Assembly: GCF_003860465.1 (NCBI RefSeq)
Contig: NZ_CP034184.1
Coordinates: 248,001-312,000 of the forward strand
Direction: 5' to 3'
Origin: Deinococcus psychrotolerans
GTDB lineage: Bacteria > Deinococcota > Deinococci > Deinococcales > Deinococcaceae
DNA length: 64,000 nucleotides
In this document: positions 18,395-27,338 of the stretch, piece after piece
Numbering within the stretch: the stretch's first letter is position 1
Layout: each line of letters opens with the position of its first letter
The notes under the pieces: generated by a model
The model's database searches: none
What the model saw: the letters and a program-made list of their open reading frames with translations, nothing else
What the model was told of the DNA's origin: nothing
Position numbers and translations under genes: made by a program

Positions 18395-18928
18395 ATGGAT
18401 CAAATTGTCAGCGGAGATTTCAAAACCCACGACCTGGCAGAAACGGCAATTCGTGCGCTGGGTGAGGCAGGCGTCCCTCTCAAGGACGTGTCGATCGTGG
18501 CGCAGAATTTGCAGACCACCGAGCAGGTTCAGGGCTTTATCACGCCCGGAGACGTGGCTAAGAGCGGAGCCGGGGTCGGTGCGTGGTGGGGCGGATTATT
18601 CGGCGTTCTCGCGGGTGCAGCCTTTCTATGGATTCCCGGGGTCGGCCCACTGGTCGTCGCTGGGTCGCTCGCCGCCAGTTTTCTGGGCCTGGTCGAAGGC
18701 GTAGCGGTCGGTTCGGCCAGTGGCGTGCTGATCGGTGCGCTGCTGGGGTTCGGGCTGTCGCGTGACAGAGCCATCAAGTACGAGAGCGTCGTCCGGGCAG
18801 GCCATTTTCTGGTGCTGGTGCATGCCGACGAAGCGCATTCACATACCGTTCGTCAGGTTCTTGAGCGGCGCGGGGCGGTGAGCGTGGACGTATCCGCGAG
18901 AACCGAGCTGCTTCCCAAGACGGCCTGA
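18395..18928 (+). CDS. Small stress-domain protein with a hydrophobic glycine-rich centre
   Basis: A 177-residue protein starting MDQIVSGDFKTHDLAETAIR. The N-terminal strand-helix-strand (residues 1-40, ALGEAGVPLKDVSIVAQN) and the C-terminal part (130-170, VVRAGHFLVLVHADEAHSHT then LERRGAVSVDV) resemble one alpha/beta domain of the general-stress-protein-17M type. It is interrupted by a Gly/Ala-rich hydrophobic insert (60-115) of probable membrane-seeking helices. ACAGGAG precedes the ATG. Relatives without the long insert are at 30106 and 63471, and the same pattern opens the P1B ATPase at 20960. The function is unknown; placement directly before dps suggests stress induction. Confidence 0.8.
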   Translation: MDQIVSGDFKTHDLAETAIRALGEAGVPLKDVSIVAQNLQTTEQVQGFITPGDVAKSGAGVGAWWGGLFGVLAGAAFLWIPGVGPLVVAGSLAASFLGLVEGVAVGSASGVLIGALLGFGLSRDRAIKYESVVRAGHFLVLVHADEAHSHTVRQVLERRGAVSVDVSARTELLPKTA

Positions 18929-18974
18929 TTTACTCCAGACCACCTTCAGAGTCTCACGACCACAGGAGTTCACC

Positions 18975-19514
18975 ATGACTGTTGCCACTAAAGCTCTTCC
19001 CGAAGCCGATTTTGTTCCAGCGGCCCTCAAGACCCCCACCGACCTGAACTTGGAGCAGGCGCAGGCCGTCATCAGCGCCGTCAATCCCCTGATCGCGGAC
19101 GCCTTCGCGGTCTACCTGAAAACCAAGAACTTCCACTGGCATCTGTCGGGTAGCCATTTCCGTGACTACCACCTGATGTTTGACGAGCAAGCAGAGCAGC
19201 TGCTGGGCAGCACTGATCCGCTGGCAGAGCGCGTGCGTAAGCTGGGAGGCACCACTCTACGCAGCATCGGGCACATTTCACAGCTCCAGACCGTGCAGGA
19301 CAACAACACTGAGTTCGTGACGCCGCTCGACATGTTGACTGAGCTGATGAACGACAACGGGGCGCTCGCCAAAAACCAGCGCGCTGCCCACGAGGTCTGT
19401 GACGCCAGCCGTGACTTCGCCACCGCCAGCCTGCTGGAAGTCATCATCGACGAAACCGAACGCCGCACCTGGTTTCTGTTCGAGGCCGCTCAGGGACTGG
19501 AGCACACCCGCTAA
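18975..19514 (+). CDS. dps: Dps-family ferritin-like DNA-protection protein
   Basis: A 179-residue Dps protein, forming a dodecameric cage that oxidises Fe2+ with H2O2, stores ferric iron and often binds DNA. The diagnostic ferroxidase segment KNFHWHLSGSHFRDYHLMFD covers about residues 50-69, with the His and Asp/Glu ligands shared between subunits, and DEQAEQL follows. The four-helix bundle continues to the end (FEAAQGLEHTR). The N-terminal 30 residues form an extension that could bind DNA or metal, as in Deinococcus Dps proteins. CAGGAG lies before the ATG. It follows the stress-domain gene by about 45 bases and precedes the PRC gene, probably one transcription unit. Confidence 0.96.
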   Translation: MTVATKALPEADFVPAALKTPTDLNLEQAQAVISAVNPLIADAFAVYLKTKNFHWHLSGSHFRDYHLMFDEQAEQLLGSTDPLAERVRKLGGTTLRSIGHISQLQTVQDNNTEFVTPLDMLTELMNDNGALAKNQRAAHEVCDASRDFATASLLEVIIDETERRTWFLFEAAQGLEHTR

Positions 19515-19588
19515 CAGCGTACCCCGAGCGATTGGCCGGTTACGCCCCCACACCCACCACGCTTTGATCTCAGCACAAAGGAACAGCC

Positions 19589-19999
19589 ATGACACAGCAA
19601 CGCGATGACAGCCAAGACCTGCTTGAAAAACTCGGCGACACCAACCTCATGCTCAGCGATCCTGGCGAGGATATCCGTGGCCGCAAGGTGGTAGACGCCA
19701 ACGGCCAGGATATCGGTCACGTCAGCGCTCTGTTCATCGACAAGAGTGAGCGCAAGATTCGCTTCTTGCAGGTGGGTGCCGGGGGCTTCCTGGGCATCGG
19801 TGAGCGGGAATTTTTCGTGCCCATCGAAGACGTGAGCAGCACGTCGCATTCCGAAGTCCACATCAGCCACAACCGTGACCAGGTCATCGCCGCGCCGCAC
19901 TTTGACCCTAAGCTGACCACGAAATACGACCGCAATTTCTTTTACCCGTATTACGGCTACTACGGCATTACTCCTTACTGGGGCGGCGGCATGTACTGA
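19589..19999 (+). CDS. PRC-barrel protein with Tyr-rich tail, arm A
   Basis: A 136-residue protein with a PRC-barrel over residues 15-100 (LGDTNLMLSDPGEDIRGRKV, then DIGHVSALFIDKSERKIRFL and GEREFFVPIEDV), followed by a C-terminal tail rich in Tyr, Phe and Pro (FYPYYGYYG). PRC-barrels mediate protein contacts in photosynthetic complexes, RNA processing and stress proteins; the tail may serve surface interaction or aggregation. AAAGGA precedes the ATG. It is a close paralogue of 27339-27746, and a more distant one is at 31681. It belongs to the dps gene string. Confidence 0.9.
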   Translation: MTQQRDDSQDLLEKLGDTNLMLSDPGEDIRGRKVVDANGQDIGHVSALFIDKSERKIRFLQVGAGGFLGIGEREFFVPIEDVSSTSHSEVHISHNRDQVIAAPHFDPKLTTKYDRNFFYPYYGYYGITPYWGGGMY

Positions 20000-20077
20000 A
20001 GCTGCACCCAGTCCAGTGGGGGCTGCAAGAACGCGGTGGCTCAGTACCGATGCACGATCTGAGCAAGGAGATCAATC

Positions 20078-20461
20078 ATGACACAGTCAGAACAAAGTCT
20101 AGATGCACTCCGCAGCGAAACGCAAGAACTCCACCGCAATATCGTGGCACTCGGCGGTGACAGCAAAGCAAATTTCAAGGCCGAGCTGGAAAAGCTTCAG
20201 ACCAAGGCTGTCAAACTCGGCGGGACACTCAAGCTGCGGGCCGAGAGCGAGCAGGGTGCCATCAAAGCCAAGCTGCACGAAGCTGGAACAAAACTGGAAG
20301 CCACACGTTCGAAAGTGGACGGCAGCGTCCATGACTCGGTCGAAGCTGCCGAGGTCAAGCTGTTGGACGCCATGACTTCAGCAACCCGCAGTCTCAGTGA
20401 AGCCGTCGCTTCCAAGCGCACGGACGCTCCCGTTTCCGACACTTCAACCAAGAAGGTGTAA
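20078..20461 (+). CDS. Coiled-coil hypothetical protein
   Basis: A 127-residue, charged, almost wholly helical protein with heptad-like Leu/Ala spacing (LDALRSETQELHRNIVAL ... KAELEKLQTKAVKLGG). There are no membrane segments and no Cys. It resembles late-embryogenesis-type or apolipoprotein-like stress helices in composition, but no family assignment is secure. AAGGAG lies before the ATG. It is the last gene of the arm-A string. A possible role is as a desiccation-protective or scaffold protein (inference). Confidence 0.75.
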   Translation: MTQSEQSLDALRSETQELHRNIVALGGDSKANFKAELEKLQTKAVKLGGTLKLRAESEQGAIKAKLHEAGTKLEATRSKVDGSVHDSVEAAEVKLLDAMTSATRSLSEAVASKRTDAPVSDTSTKKV

Positions 20462-20565
20462 TGACCGGCATCCGGGTGGTGGCCGTTGTGCCCTGCGACG
20501 TCATTTACCGAGATCGTGGCCTTTCTAGCGAGTGACGCCGTCCAATTCAAGTCAACCGCCGTTTA

Positions 20566-20686
20566 GAGCATTTGTCCGAATAGATGCCTGAGCAAAAAGC
20601 ACGCTCAGGCATCCATCCTCCCAAACGCTCTCTCTATTTCGCTCCCGTTGGTCGGTCAAAAAAAGCTTCTTTTTTGACAAATGCTC
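20566..20686. repeat. MITE-like element with terminal inverted repeats and two inner hairpins
   Basis: A 121-base unit bounded by perfect 11-base inverted repeats (GAGCATTTGTC ... GACAAATGCTC). Inside are an 11-base stem at 20583-20593/20603-20613 and a 9-base A/T-rich stem at 20655-20663/20670-20678. It contains no coding frame. It sits between the coiled-coil gene and the metal ATPase. It could be a miniature transposable element or a nested terminator. Confidence 0.6.
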
Positions 20687-20887
20687 CAAGGGCTGGTGAC
20701 TTCAGTGGTGTAACCTTCACTGGCTTTGTGACGAAACGGGGCCGGGACGGCCTGATCTTCCGAATCAGCTGTGACCAGTCGTCCAGTCTGAAACGCCTGA
20801 TGCTGATTTTCCCTCGTCAAGTTTAGACCAATCACCAGAAGTGTGGTGGCAAGGATGACGCGGTTCAAATCATCTGGCGTCCCTCTC

Positions 20888-20918
20888 TTGCACTCGTGAT
20901 CGCTCACCACGAGTGCAA
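20888..20918 (+). terminator. Hairpin in the leader of the metal ATPase
   Basis: A perfect 11-base stem (TTGCACTCGTG and complement) with a 9-base loop, followed about 15 bases on by a short run of T. It may end transcription from upstream or act in the leader of the P1B ATPase, whose ATG is at 20960. Confidence 0.5.
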
Positions 20919-20959
20919 CTGATGAGGGAAATTTTTGGCGACTGGTTTAAGGAATACAG

Positions 20960-22688
20960 ATGACCCATACAAACAACAGAACCTTCTCGTTTTACCCTGA
21001 CCAGCAGCTCGTCGGGGTGATTGACACGCCGCAGGCGCTTGAGCAGGCGCTGCGCGTCGTGGTGGCGCTCGGCATTCCCGACCAAGACGTGACAGTGCTG
21101 GCCGGCGAAGCGGGCGAGTGCTGGCTGGACGCCGACGGTGTCCAGCATGGCCTGCTGGGGCGCTTCGTGCGCTGGACGGAAGACCTGATGGAGGAACACA
21201 CCGACGCTCAGCTCTACGCGGAGTATCTGGCTGCCGGGCGCTTAGTTCTCGCGGTGCGCTTGCCCAGGCACAGTCCCGCTTACCCGCCGCTCGTCGCCGC
21301 GTTTCTCGGCGCTCAGGCCCACTTCATCCATTATTTCAATACCGGAGTGATTGAGGAAGTGACCGAAACGCCCGAAACTGAGCCACCTGAAACTGGGCCA
21401 CCTGCGAAAGTTCCCGGCCCCTTGCTGGAAGGTTCAGGAACGTCGTGGATCTGGACGGCGGCCCGGCAAAACTGGGTGCTGCTATTTGCGCTGCTCGGTC
21501 TGCTGACCGGGGCCATCCTCCGGTTCGGTTTCGGCCAGCCTGACATTGCCAATTTAATCTGGCTGGGCACGCTGGTGCTGGGCGGCACGCCTGTGGTGTA
21601 CCGGACGGTTCGGGGCATGCTGCACGGCAATTTCGCCACCGACGTGGTCGCCATGCTGGCCATCGTGGTGGCTGTGGTCATGGGCCAGTCTTTCGCTGGA
21701 CTGATCATCGTGATTATGCAGTCCGGCGGCGAGGCGCTCGAGAAGTACAGCCTGCGCCGCGCCTCGTCGTCACTGGAAAAGCTGCTGGCCCGCGCACCCC
21801 GCCACGCCCACCGAAAAACAGCGTCAGGAATCGAGGACATCGGGGTCGAGGAGGTGCACATCGGCGACATGCTGGTGGTGCGCCCCGGCGACCTGATCCC
21901 CGTTGACGGCGTCCTGCTCGCCGCTCAGGCCGAGATCGACGAGGCCGCCTTGACCGGCGAGGCTGTCAGCGCTCCCAAAATGCAGGGGGCGGCGCTGCTC
22001 AGCGGCAGCGTCAACACCGGCGACGCCTTCGAGTTGCGGGCGACGCAACTCAGCGCCAACAGCAAGTACGCGCAGATCGTAGCGCTGGTCCAGCAGGCCC
22101 AGCAGGACAAGCCGCCGCTGCAACGTCTGGCCGACCGCTACGCCGTGTGGTTCACGCCGGTCACTCTGCTCACGGCGGGCCTCGGCTGGCTGATCACCGG
22201 GCAGGCCGACACGGTGCTCGCGGTCCTGGTGGTCGCGACCCCCTGTCCGCTGATTCTGGCGGTGCCGGTGGCGGTGATTAGCGGCATCAACCGGGCGGCC
22301 AGCTTCGGCATCATCGTCAAGGGTGGGGCGGCCATCGAGCAGATCGGGCGGGTTCAGGCGATGGTCTTCGACAAGACCGGCACCCTGACCTTCGGCTCGC
22401 CCAGCGTGGAGCAGGTGGTGCCGTTCGGCGGCCAGTCTGGCCCGGAGTTGCTGCAGCTGGCTGGCCACGCCGAGCAACTGTCGTCTCATCCTCTGGCCCA
22501 GGCGCTCACGGCTGCCGCATTCAAAGCCAGCGCTGATCAGGGGGCATTGCCACAACATGTCCGCGAGGTGGCGGGTGGAGGCGTGCAGGCCGAGATCGCG
22601 GGGCGCGAAGTAGCCATCGGATCGCCAGCGTTTATCGCCGGGATCACCGGCCAGCCCCTGCCCCCGGACGCACTTCAAACGGATCATC
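20960..22688 (+). pseudogene. P1B-type metal ATPase, 5' part, with fused stress domain
   Basis: First 576 codons of a gene that is split by an IS3 element and resumes at 23912; removing the IS restores 769 residues. Residues 1-130 are an alpha/beta domain (LVGVIDTPQALEQALRVVVA, later AAGRLVLAVRLPRH) like the stress-domain proteins here, in place of a heavy-metal-binding domain. Membrane helices follow from about 165, then the A-domain TGEAVS, the transmembrane metal motif TPCPLIL (near 430) and the phosphorylation site DKTGTLT (near 475). P1B pumps export Cu, Zn, Cd or Co; the TPC motif does not settle which. AAGGA precedes the ATG. The truncated product keeps the phosphorylation site but lacks the hinge motif, so it should not pump. 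Confidence 0.9.
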
Positions 22689-22766
22689 TGACGTGCTCCC
22701 GGAAAACCGAGCCATATGAGAATGGAGTATCTGGCACACTGAGGGACGACGTCCCCGGAGGTCAGC

Positions 22767-23033
22767 ATGAAGGGAAAAAAGTTCACCGATGAACAGATCA
22801 GCTTCGCGCTCAAACAAGTAGAAACCGGTGTTACTATCGGTGAAGTCTGTCGGAAAATGGGCGTCGCTGAATCGACGTTCTTCAACTGGAAAAAGAAGTA
22901 TAGCGGTCTGGGTCTGAGTGAGTTACGCCGTCTGAAGCAGCTCGAAGAGGAGAACCGCAAGCTCAAAGCGTTGGTCGCCGACCTGAGTCTGGACAAAGCC
23001 ATGCTCCAAGATGTGATTGCAAAAAAGCTCTAA
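22767..23033 (+). CDS. IS3-family OrfA (helix-turn-helix transposase subunit)
   Basis: An 88-residue protein: helix-turn-helix over residues 5-50 ([20 protein letters not shown], then [20 protein letters not shown]), then a leucine-zipper-like helix ([20 protein letters not shown]) used for oligomerisation. CGGAGG lies upstream. It ends at TAA just after the slippery A-run, so most ribosomes stop here while some shift into OrfB. Confidence 0.93.
   Translation: MKGKKFTDEQISFALKQVETGVTIGEVCRKMGVAESTFFNWKKKYSGLGLSELRRLKQLEEENRKLKALVADLSLDKAMLQDVIAKKL
23021..23027 (+). promoter_or_regulatory. Programmed -1 frameshift heptamer (A AAA AAG)
   Basis: The A6G heptamer lies at the end of orfA. A one-base backward slip enters the orfB frame, which is open across this point ([12 protein letters not shown]) and continues to 23884. 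This is the usual arrangement for making IS3 OrfAB transposase. Confidence 0.8.
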
Positions 23034-23107
23034 AGCCCGTCCAGCAGCGCGTTTTAGTCACTCATCTGCGGCGGGCGTATCGGATCAGCGAGCGGCGAGC
23101 GTGTCGG

Positions 23108-23884
23108 GTGCTCAAGGTGTGGCGTTCCGTCCAGCGGTATCAACCGCTGGTGGACACTCAGGAGCCAGTCATCCTGAAGCGGATGACCGAGATCTCCCAG
23201 ACGCGGGTACGATATGGCTACCGGCGTATTCATGTCTTGATGGCCCGTGAAGGCTGGAAGATCAATCACAAACGAATTTACCGGCTCTACAAACAAGCTG
23301 GGCTCAATCTGCGGATGAAGCGACCTCGACGCCGGGTATGTGCCGCGCATCGCGCGACGCGAGAAGAACCTATCCAGGCCAACCAGGTCTGGGCGATGGA
23401 TTTCGTCTCAGACGCACTATTTAATGGTAAACGCTTTCGATCCCTGACCTTGATCGACATTTTCACACGGGAGTGCCTGGCAATCCACGTCGATCAAAGT
23501 ATCAAAGCCGAGCGGGTGGTCGAAGTGGTGACCGAGGCCGCCAGGGGCCGTGGGGCCCCTGGCAAGATCCGAGTCGACAATGGGAGTGAGTTCATCAGCA
23601 AAGCGCTAGACCTGTGGGCGTATCAGCGCCAAGTCACCCTTGATTTTTCCCGTCCAGGACGCCCTCAAGACAACGGATACATCGAATCATTTAATGGCAG
23701 TTTCCGGGACGAGTGCCTGAATACCCACTGGTTTCTGTCGTTGGATGACGCCGCTGAGAAGATTGAGAAGTGGAGGATCGACTATAATGACATCAGGCCG
23801 CACTCGGCACTGGGAAATCTCGCTCCAGGAGCATTCGCAGCGCAGTTTGCCTCAACTCGCCGCCCGCCGGAGACTCCATCCTGA
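23108..23884 (+). CDS. IS3-family OrfB (DDE integrase core)
   Basis: The open frame extends back to the frameshift site at 23021; 23108 is the first GTG. The N-terminal HTH_21-like region ([20 protein letters not shown]) is followed by the rve core with catalytic residues in [10 protein letters not shown] (Asp), [11 protein letters not shown] (Asp) and [16 protein letters not shown] (Glu). The C-terminal [15 protein letters not shown] is typical. The active enzyme is the OrfAB fusion. There are no signs of damage. Confidence 0.92.
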   Translation: MLKVWRSVQRYQPLVDTQEPVILKRMTEISQTRVRYGYRRIHVLMAREGWKINHKRIYRLYKQAGLNLRMKRPRRRVCAAHRATREEPIQANQVWAMDFVSDALFNGKRFRSLTLIDIFTRECLAIHVDQSIKAERVVEVVTEAARGRGAPGKIRVDNGSEFISKALDLWAYQRQVTLDFSRPGRPQDNGYIESFNGSFRDECLNTHWFLSLDDAAEKIEKWRIDYNDIRPHSALGNLAPGAFAAQFASTRRPPETPS

Positions 23885-23911
23885 CCCGGATCGGTTTTTG
23901 GGAGCACCTCA

Positions 23912-24496
23912 CATCTGGCGAGCTACGTGGCGCTGGACGGCCACTACGCGGGGGCCGTCACCTTCAGCGATCAACTCCGCCCCGGGGTACCCGGACTGAT
24001 GAACCGCCTGAGACAGCTGGGGGTGAAGCGTACCGTGATGCTAACCGGCGACCGGGCCGAACATGCCAGCGGGGTATCGCAGCAGGCGGGCCTGGACAGC
24101 TTCGAGGCTGGGCTGCTGCCTGAAGGCAAGGTCGAGGCCATCCGGGCACTCAAGGCCCAGTTCGCGTCAGTGGTGATGGTCGGCGACGGCATCAACGATG
24201 CCCCAGCGCTGGCGACGGCCACCGTGGGGGTGGCGATGGGGGCGCACGGCACCGGCATCTCTGCTGAGGCCGCCGACATCGTGCTGCTGGTCGACGACAT
24301 CACCCGGGTGGCTGATGCCGTGGAGGTGGGCCAGCGGATGCTGCGTATCGCTCGGCAGAGCATCTTCGTCGGCCTGGGCCTGAGTTTCGGCCTGATGGGT
24401 TTTGCCGCCTTCGGCCTGATTCCGCCGGTGATCGGCGCGCTGGCGCAGGAGGCCGTCGATGTGATGGTGATTCTCAATGCCCTGCGGGCGCGGTAG
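23912..24496 (+). pseudogene. P1B-type metal ATPase, 3' part
   Basis: It resumes the gene begun at 20960 immediately after the IS3 target duplication. It encodes the second half of the P-domain (TGDRAEHASGV), the hinge motif VGDGINDAPAL, and the last two membrane helices (SIFVGLGLSFGLMGFAAFGL and AVDVMVILNALRAR). It lacks its own start; a GTG-led frame begins at 23927. The reading frame is continuous with 22688 once the IS and one CATC are removed. Confidence 0.9.
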
Positions 24497-24515
24497 CTCG
24501 CAGCATAGAGCCTGA

Positions 24516-25974
24516 GCCACCCCAGGCTTCAGAAGCCTCATCGTTACCCACAAGTGGCGCAAACTGAAGAATGGACACCAATTGGTTGGATGCCCGGCAA
24601 TGGGCGGAGGAGCAATGGAGTTCTCTCGACCTTGGGGATAGACGGCGAACAAAGCGAGCTGTCAGCTTAGGGGCGGCACTGGCACGGTTTCCAGAGGGCT
24701 CCCTGCCGCAGCAATGTGGTTGCTGGAGCGATGTCAAAGCGGCCTATCGACTGCTTGACGAAGAGCGCTTGAGTCATGAATTGCTATCAGCCGTTCACTG
24801 GCAACATACCCGACGGGCAGCGCAGTCTGCGCTGCCCGTCCTCTTCATTCAGGACACAACTGAGCTCGATTTCAGCCCACACGTCGCCACGACTGGTTTG
24901 GGTCATATCGGTGACACACGCGGGCGCGGATTTCTGATGCATTCAGCGCTTGCAGTCACACCGACATCCAGTGGAGCCAGCGTCCTCGGCCTAGCGTGGC
25001 AGCATGTCTGGACGAGGACAGAGCGACACAAAGGACATGAAACCCGTACAGAACGTGCAGGACGACATACGGAATACGATGTCTGGGCTGATACTGTACA
25101 GGCGATCGGCGGTGTGCCCCCTGGTTGTACTTGGATCAGTGTGGGGGATCGTGGCAGTGACGTGTTCAGTTACCTACGGATCGCACGGAGCCTCCAGTGG
25201 CAAGTGGTCATGCGGGTGGCCCAAAACCGCTGCGTTGAAACCAATGAAGGTTCACAGCGTCTTATGGAGTGGATGCGGGCAAAACCACCGGTCACGACCA
25301 CACTGCTGAAGTATCGAGACCCCAAAACCCACGTCGTCACGCCTGTTCAGCTCGGTATCGCCTTTGACACCTGCCAACTGTGTGCGCCCAGAAATGGCCC
25401 TGAGCGGGGGTTCCCCGCTCAACGGGTATGGTGCGTTCGTGCCTTTGACCTCGCAACTTCGGGCGATGCCGTGGAGTGGCTTCTGGTCAGCACGCTTCCG
25501 TGCCTCACGGTGGAAGCTGCTCTGGAGCGCCTCTCCTGGTATTCGTTACGCTGGAACATCGAGGAATATCACAAATGCCTCAAATCAGGCTGCCGAATGG
25601 AAGCCCGGCAACTCCGTTCTGGGAAGCGTCTTCACAGGTTGCTGGGCTTCCTCGCCATCGTCGCTGTGCGTTTATTGTGGCTCCGGAATGCTTCACGTGA
25701 AGATGGGGATCAACTGGCTCGCCAGTTGATCCCTGAACCACTCTGCCGAGTAGTCGCCTATCGACTTCATCAACCTGCAACATCCCTAACCTTACGTGTC
25801 TTTTGGCGTGCTGTAGCAAATTTAGGAGGGTTTCTGGCACGTAAGAGTGACGGAGAACCAGGTTGGCAGACGTTGTGGAGAGGTTGGATGCGATTGCTTG
25901 ATCTTACCTGGTGCCCCCCTGCCCCCTCACCCTAATTTGTGGGTAACGATGAGGCTTCAGAAGCCTGGGGTGGC
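24516..25974 (+). mobile_element. IS4-family (IS50/Tn5-like) insertion sequence
   Basis: About 1459 bases bounded by 38-base inverted repeats (GCCACCCCAGGCTTC ... TCATCGTTACCCACAA) that differ by one inversion-like position. One intact transposase is present. No target duplication is visible: the left flank is the end of the ATPase and the right flank a truncated lipase, so one side was probably deleted or recombined. Confidence 0.9.
24571..25935 (+). CDS. IS50-like IS4-family transposase
   Basis: A 454-residue enzyme resembling Tn5/IS50 transposases. The N-terminal DNA-binding part (WAEEQWSSLDLGDRRRTKRA) is followed by catalytic Asp in FIQDTTELDFS, Asp in SVGDRGSDVF, and the YREK block YSLRWNIEEYHKCLKSG, with Glu completing the DDE triad. 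It looks full length. No strong ribosome site was seen before the ATG, as is common for transposases. Confidence 0.93.
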   Translation: MDTNWLDARQWAEEQWSSLDLGDRRRTKRAVSLGAALARFPEGSLPQQCGCWSDVKAAYRLLDEERLSHELLSAVHWQHTRRAAQSALPVLFIQDTTELDFSPHVATTGLGHIGDTRGRGFLMHSALAVTPTSSGASVLGLAWQHVWTRTERHKGHETRTERAGRHTEYDVWADTVQAIGGVPPGCTWISVGDRGSDVFSYLRIARSLQWQVVMRVAQNRCVETNEGSQRLMEWMRAKPPVTTTLLKYRDPKTHVVTPVQLGIAFDTCQLCAPRNGPERGFPAQRVWCVRAFDLATSGDAVEWLLVSTLPCLTVEAALERLSWYSLRWNIEEYHKCLKSGCRMEARQLRSGKRLHRLLGFLAIVAVRLLWLRNASREDGDQLARQLIPEPLCRVVAYRLHQPATSLTLRVFWRAVANLGGFLARKSDGEPGWQTLWRGWMRLLDLTWCPPAPSP

Positions 25975-26752
25975 GTTGGGCAAGTCGGGCCACCGGGCCT
26001 GGAGATGGGCGGCCAGATGCGAATAGATCTGGCCGTGGTTGGTGGCGTACCGTACCGGAGGTACCCCTGGTGCCGGTGGCAGCCACAGATGTTCACCGAC
26101 CACGGCAGCATGCAACCGACCGGTTCCAAGGGAAGGAATGGGATCACCGGCCAGCGAGTAACTGCGAATCAGCTGGATGATGGCTGCTGAATCGGCCAGT
26201 CGTCCGGTTTCCTCCAGCACGTCACGGCCCAGGGCGGTAGGGCTGAAGGCCAGAACTGGCAGATTGTTCATCAGTCCAGCGTACTGAGCCAGCCCGCCTC
26301 CGAGCGAATGCCCGGTCAGGGTCAGCGGCCCTTCTGCGACAGTTCGTGGTGCAGCAGCAGGGTGAGCCGGTCTGCCCAGCGGTAGAGCCTGGGTACGCCT
26401 CCCACCACGTTCAGCAGCCCGGCACCCAGTTGTTGTGCCTCGGCGAGCAGGCTGTGCAGTTGACCGTCGCCGTCACTGGAGTTAAGGCCTCCCAGTACCA
26501 GGGTCACCTGGCCGTGCGCAGCCTGATGGGCCGCGAAGGCCAGCCCGCTGGGGACGTGCAAGTAGCCGTTCCTTCCTTGATGCCGCACGCCGCCCAGCTG
26601 ACGCGCCACTCGTCCCAGGTTCAGGAAGTGCCCACCGTAAACATGCAGCGCCCACTTGGGTTCCGGCATGACCCAGTCGTGCCGTTCCCAGACTGGGTAC
26701 AGGCTGAGTGCGGCGGCGCAGCGGCTCAGAAGCGTTCTGGCCTGAGATTCAA
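25975..26752 (-). pseudogene. Lipase-like (class 3/Mbeg1-type) gene, truncated and frameshifted
   Basis: The minus strand encodes a lipase-fold protein in two frames. The first (26752-26322) reads ALHVYGGHFLNLGRV and LVLGGLNSSDGDGQL, then LTLLLHHELSQKG. One missing C near 26325 shifts the frame, after which it continues PLTLTGHSLGGGLAQYAGLM, with the nucleophile Ser in GHSLG, and on to RSYSLAGDPIP and HLQARWPDLP. The C-terminus is cut by the IS50-like element at 25974 and the N-terminus by fusion to a dehydrogenase fragment near 26755. It is non-functional. Confidence 0.75.
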
Positions 26753-26754
26753 TT

Positions 26755-27133
26755 TCCGTCCGGCAGCTAGGATCCCGTAGAACACGCCGTACTGGTTGAC
26801 CTTCACCACGCGGTCGAAGTCGGCGGGTTCGTGGTCGAGTAGAGGCTTATTGATCCCGATGCCCGCATTGTTGAACATGATGTCAAGGCGGCCATACGTC
26901 TCGGCGGCCAGCGTCACCGCCGCCTGCACGTCCTCAAACACCGATACGTCAGTCCGGATGAACATCGCTTCCTGTCCCTGGGAGATGATCTCATCCACCA
27001 CCAGACGCCCATGCTCTTCGTTTAGCTCGAACACGACGATGCGGGCACCTTCGCGCGCAAACTTCAGGGCCGTGGCCTTGCCGATGCCGCTACCCCCACC
27101 TGTAATAACAGCCACTTTACTTGAGAGTCTCAT
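26755..27133 (-). pseudogene. SDR dehydrogenase, 5' fragment only
   Basis: ATG 27133 with AGGAG upstream opens a classical SDR: TGGGSGIGKATALKF cofactor motif, FIRTDVS acidic motif and NNAGIGIN. The family match ends after VKVNQYGVFYGILAAG, before the catalytic Ser and YxxxK. The frame then enters lipase-derived sequence and stops at 26726. A deletion joined two unrelated genes here. The exact junction is between about 26745 and 26770. Confidence 0.8.
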
Positions 27134-27144
27134 ATCTGCTCCTG

Positions 27145-27284
27145 ATACCAATCACCGAGAATTGAGCTTCTAAAAAGCTCAATTCTCCGAACGGAGTGTG
27201 TCGTGAAAAATACCAATCACAGAAATGGAGGAGGCGCTTTCAGCGTTTTTCTGAAAGTGCATCTGGAATTTTGGTGATTGGTAT
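27145..27284. repeat. MITE-like element with 12-base terminal inverted repeats
   Basis: A 140-base unit bounded by ATACCAATCACC and its complement GGTGATTGGTAT. It contains a perfect 13-base hairpin (arms 27157-27169 and 27175-27187) and an internal third copy of the end sequence near 27209. It contains no coding frame. It is built like the unit at 20566-20686 but with unrelated ends. Confidence 0.65.
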
Positions 27285-27338
27285 GACGGACGCAGTCCAG
27301 GCGGTACCCGAGTGGCCTAGACTGGATCGAATACCTGT

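Larger units (their letters stand above)
22689..23911 (+). mobile_element. IS3-family insertion sequence with 4-base target duplication
   Basis: A 1223-base element with imperfect terminal repeats (TGACGTGCTCCC on the left; the complement of the right end reads TGAGGTGCTCCC). The target duplication CATC is at 22685-22688 and 23912-23915. It carries orfA and orfB with a -1 frameshift site. Both flanks are the same ATPase gene, so the insertion is recent and undisturbed. Confidence 0.95.

Noticed and set aside
21824..23002. Minus-strand frame of 392 codons
   Set aside because: It spans the ATPase/IS3 border, which is a recent junction, so it cannot be an old gene.
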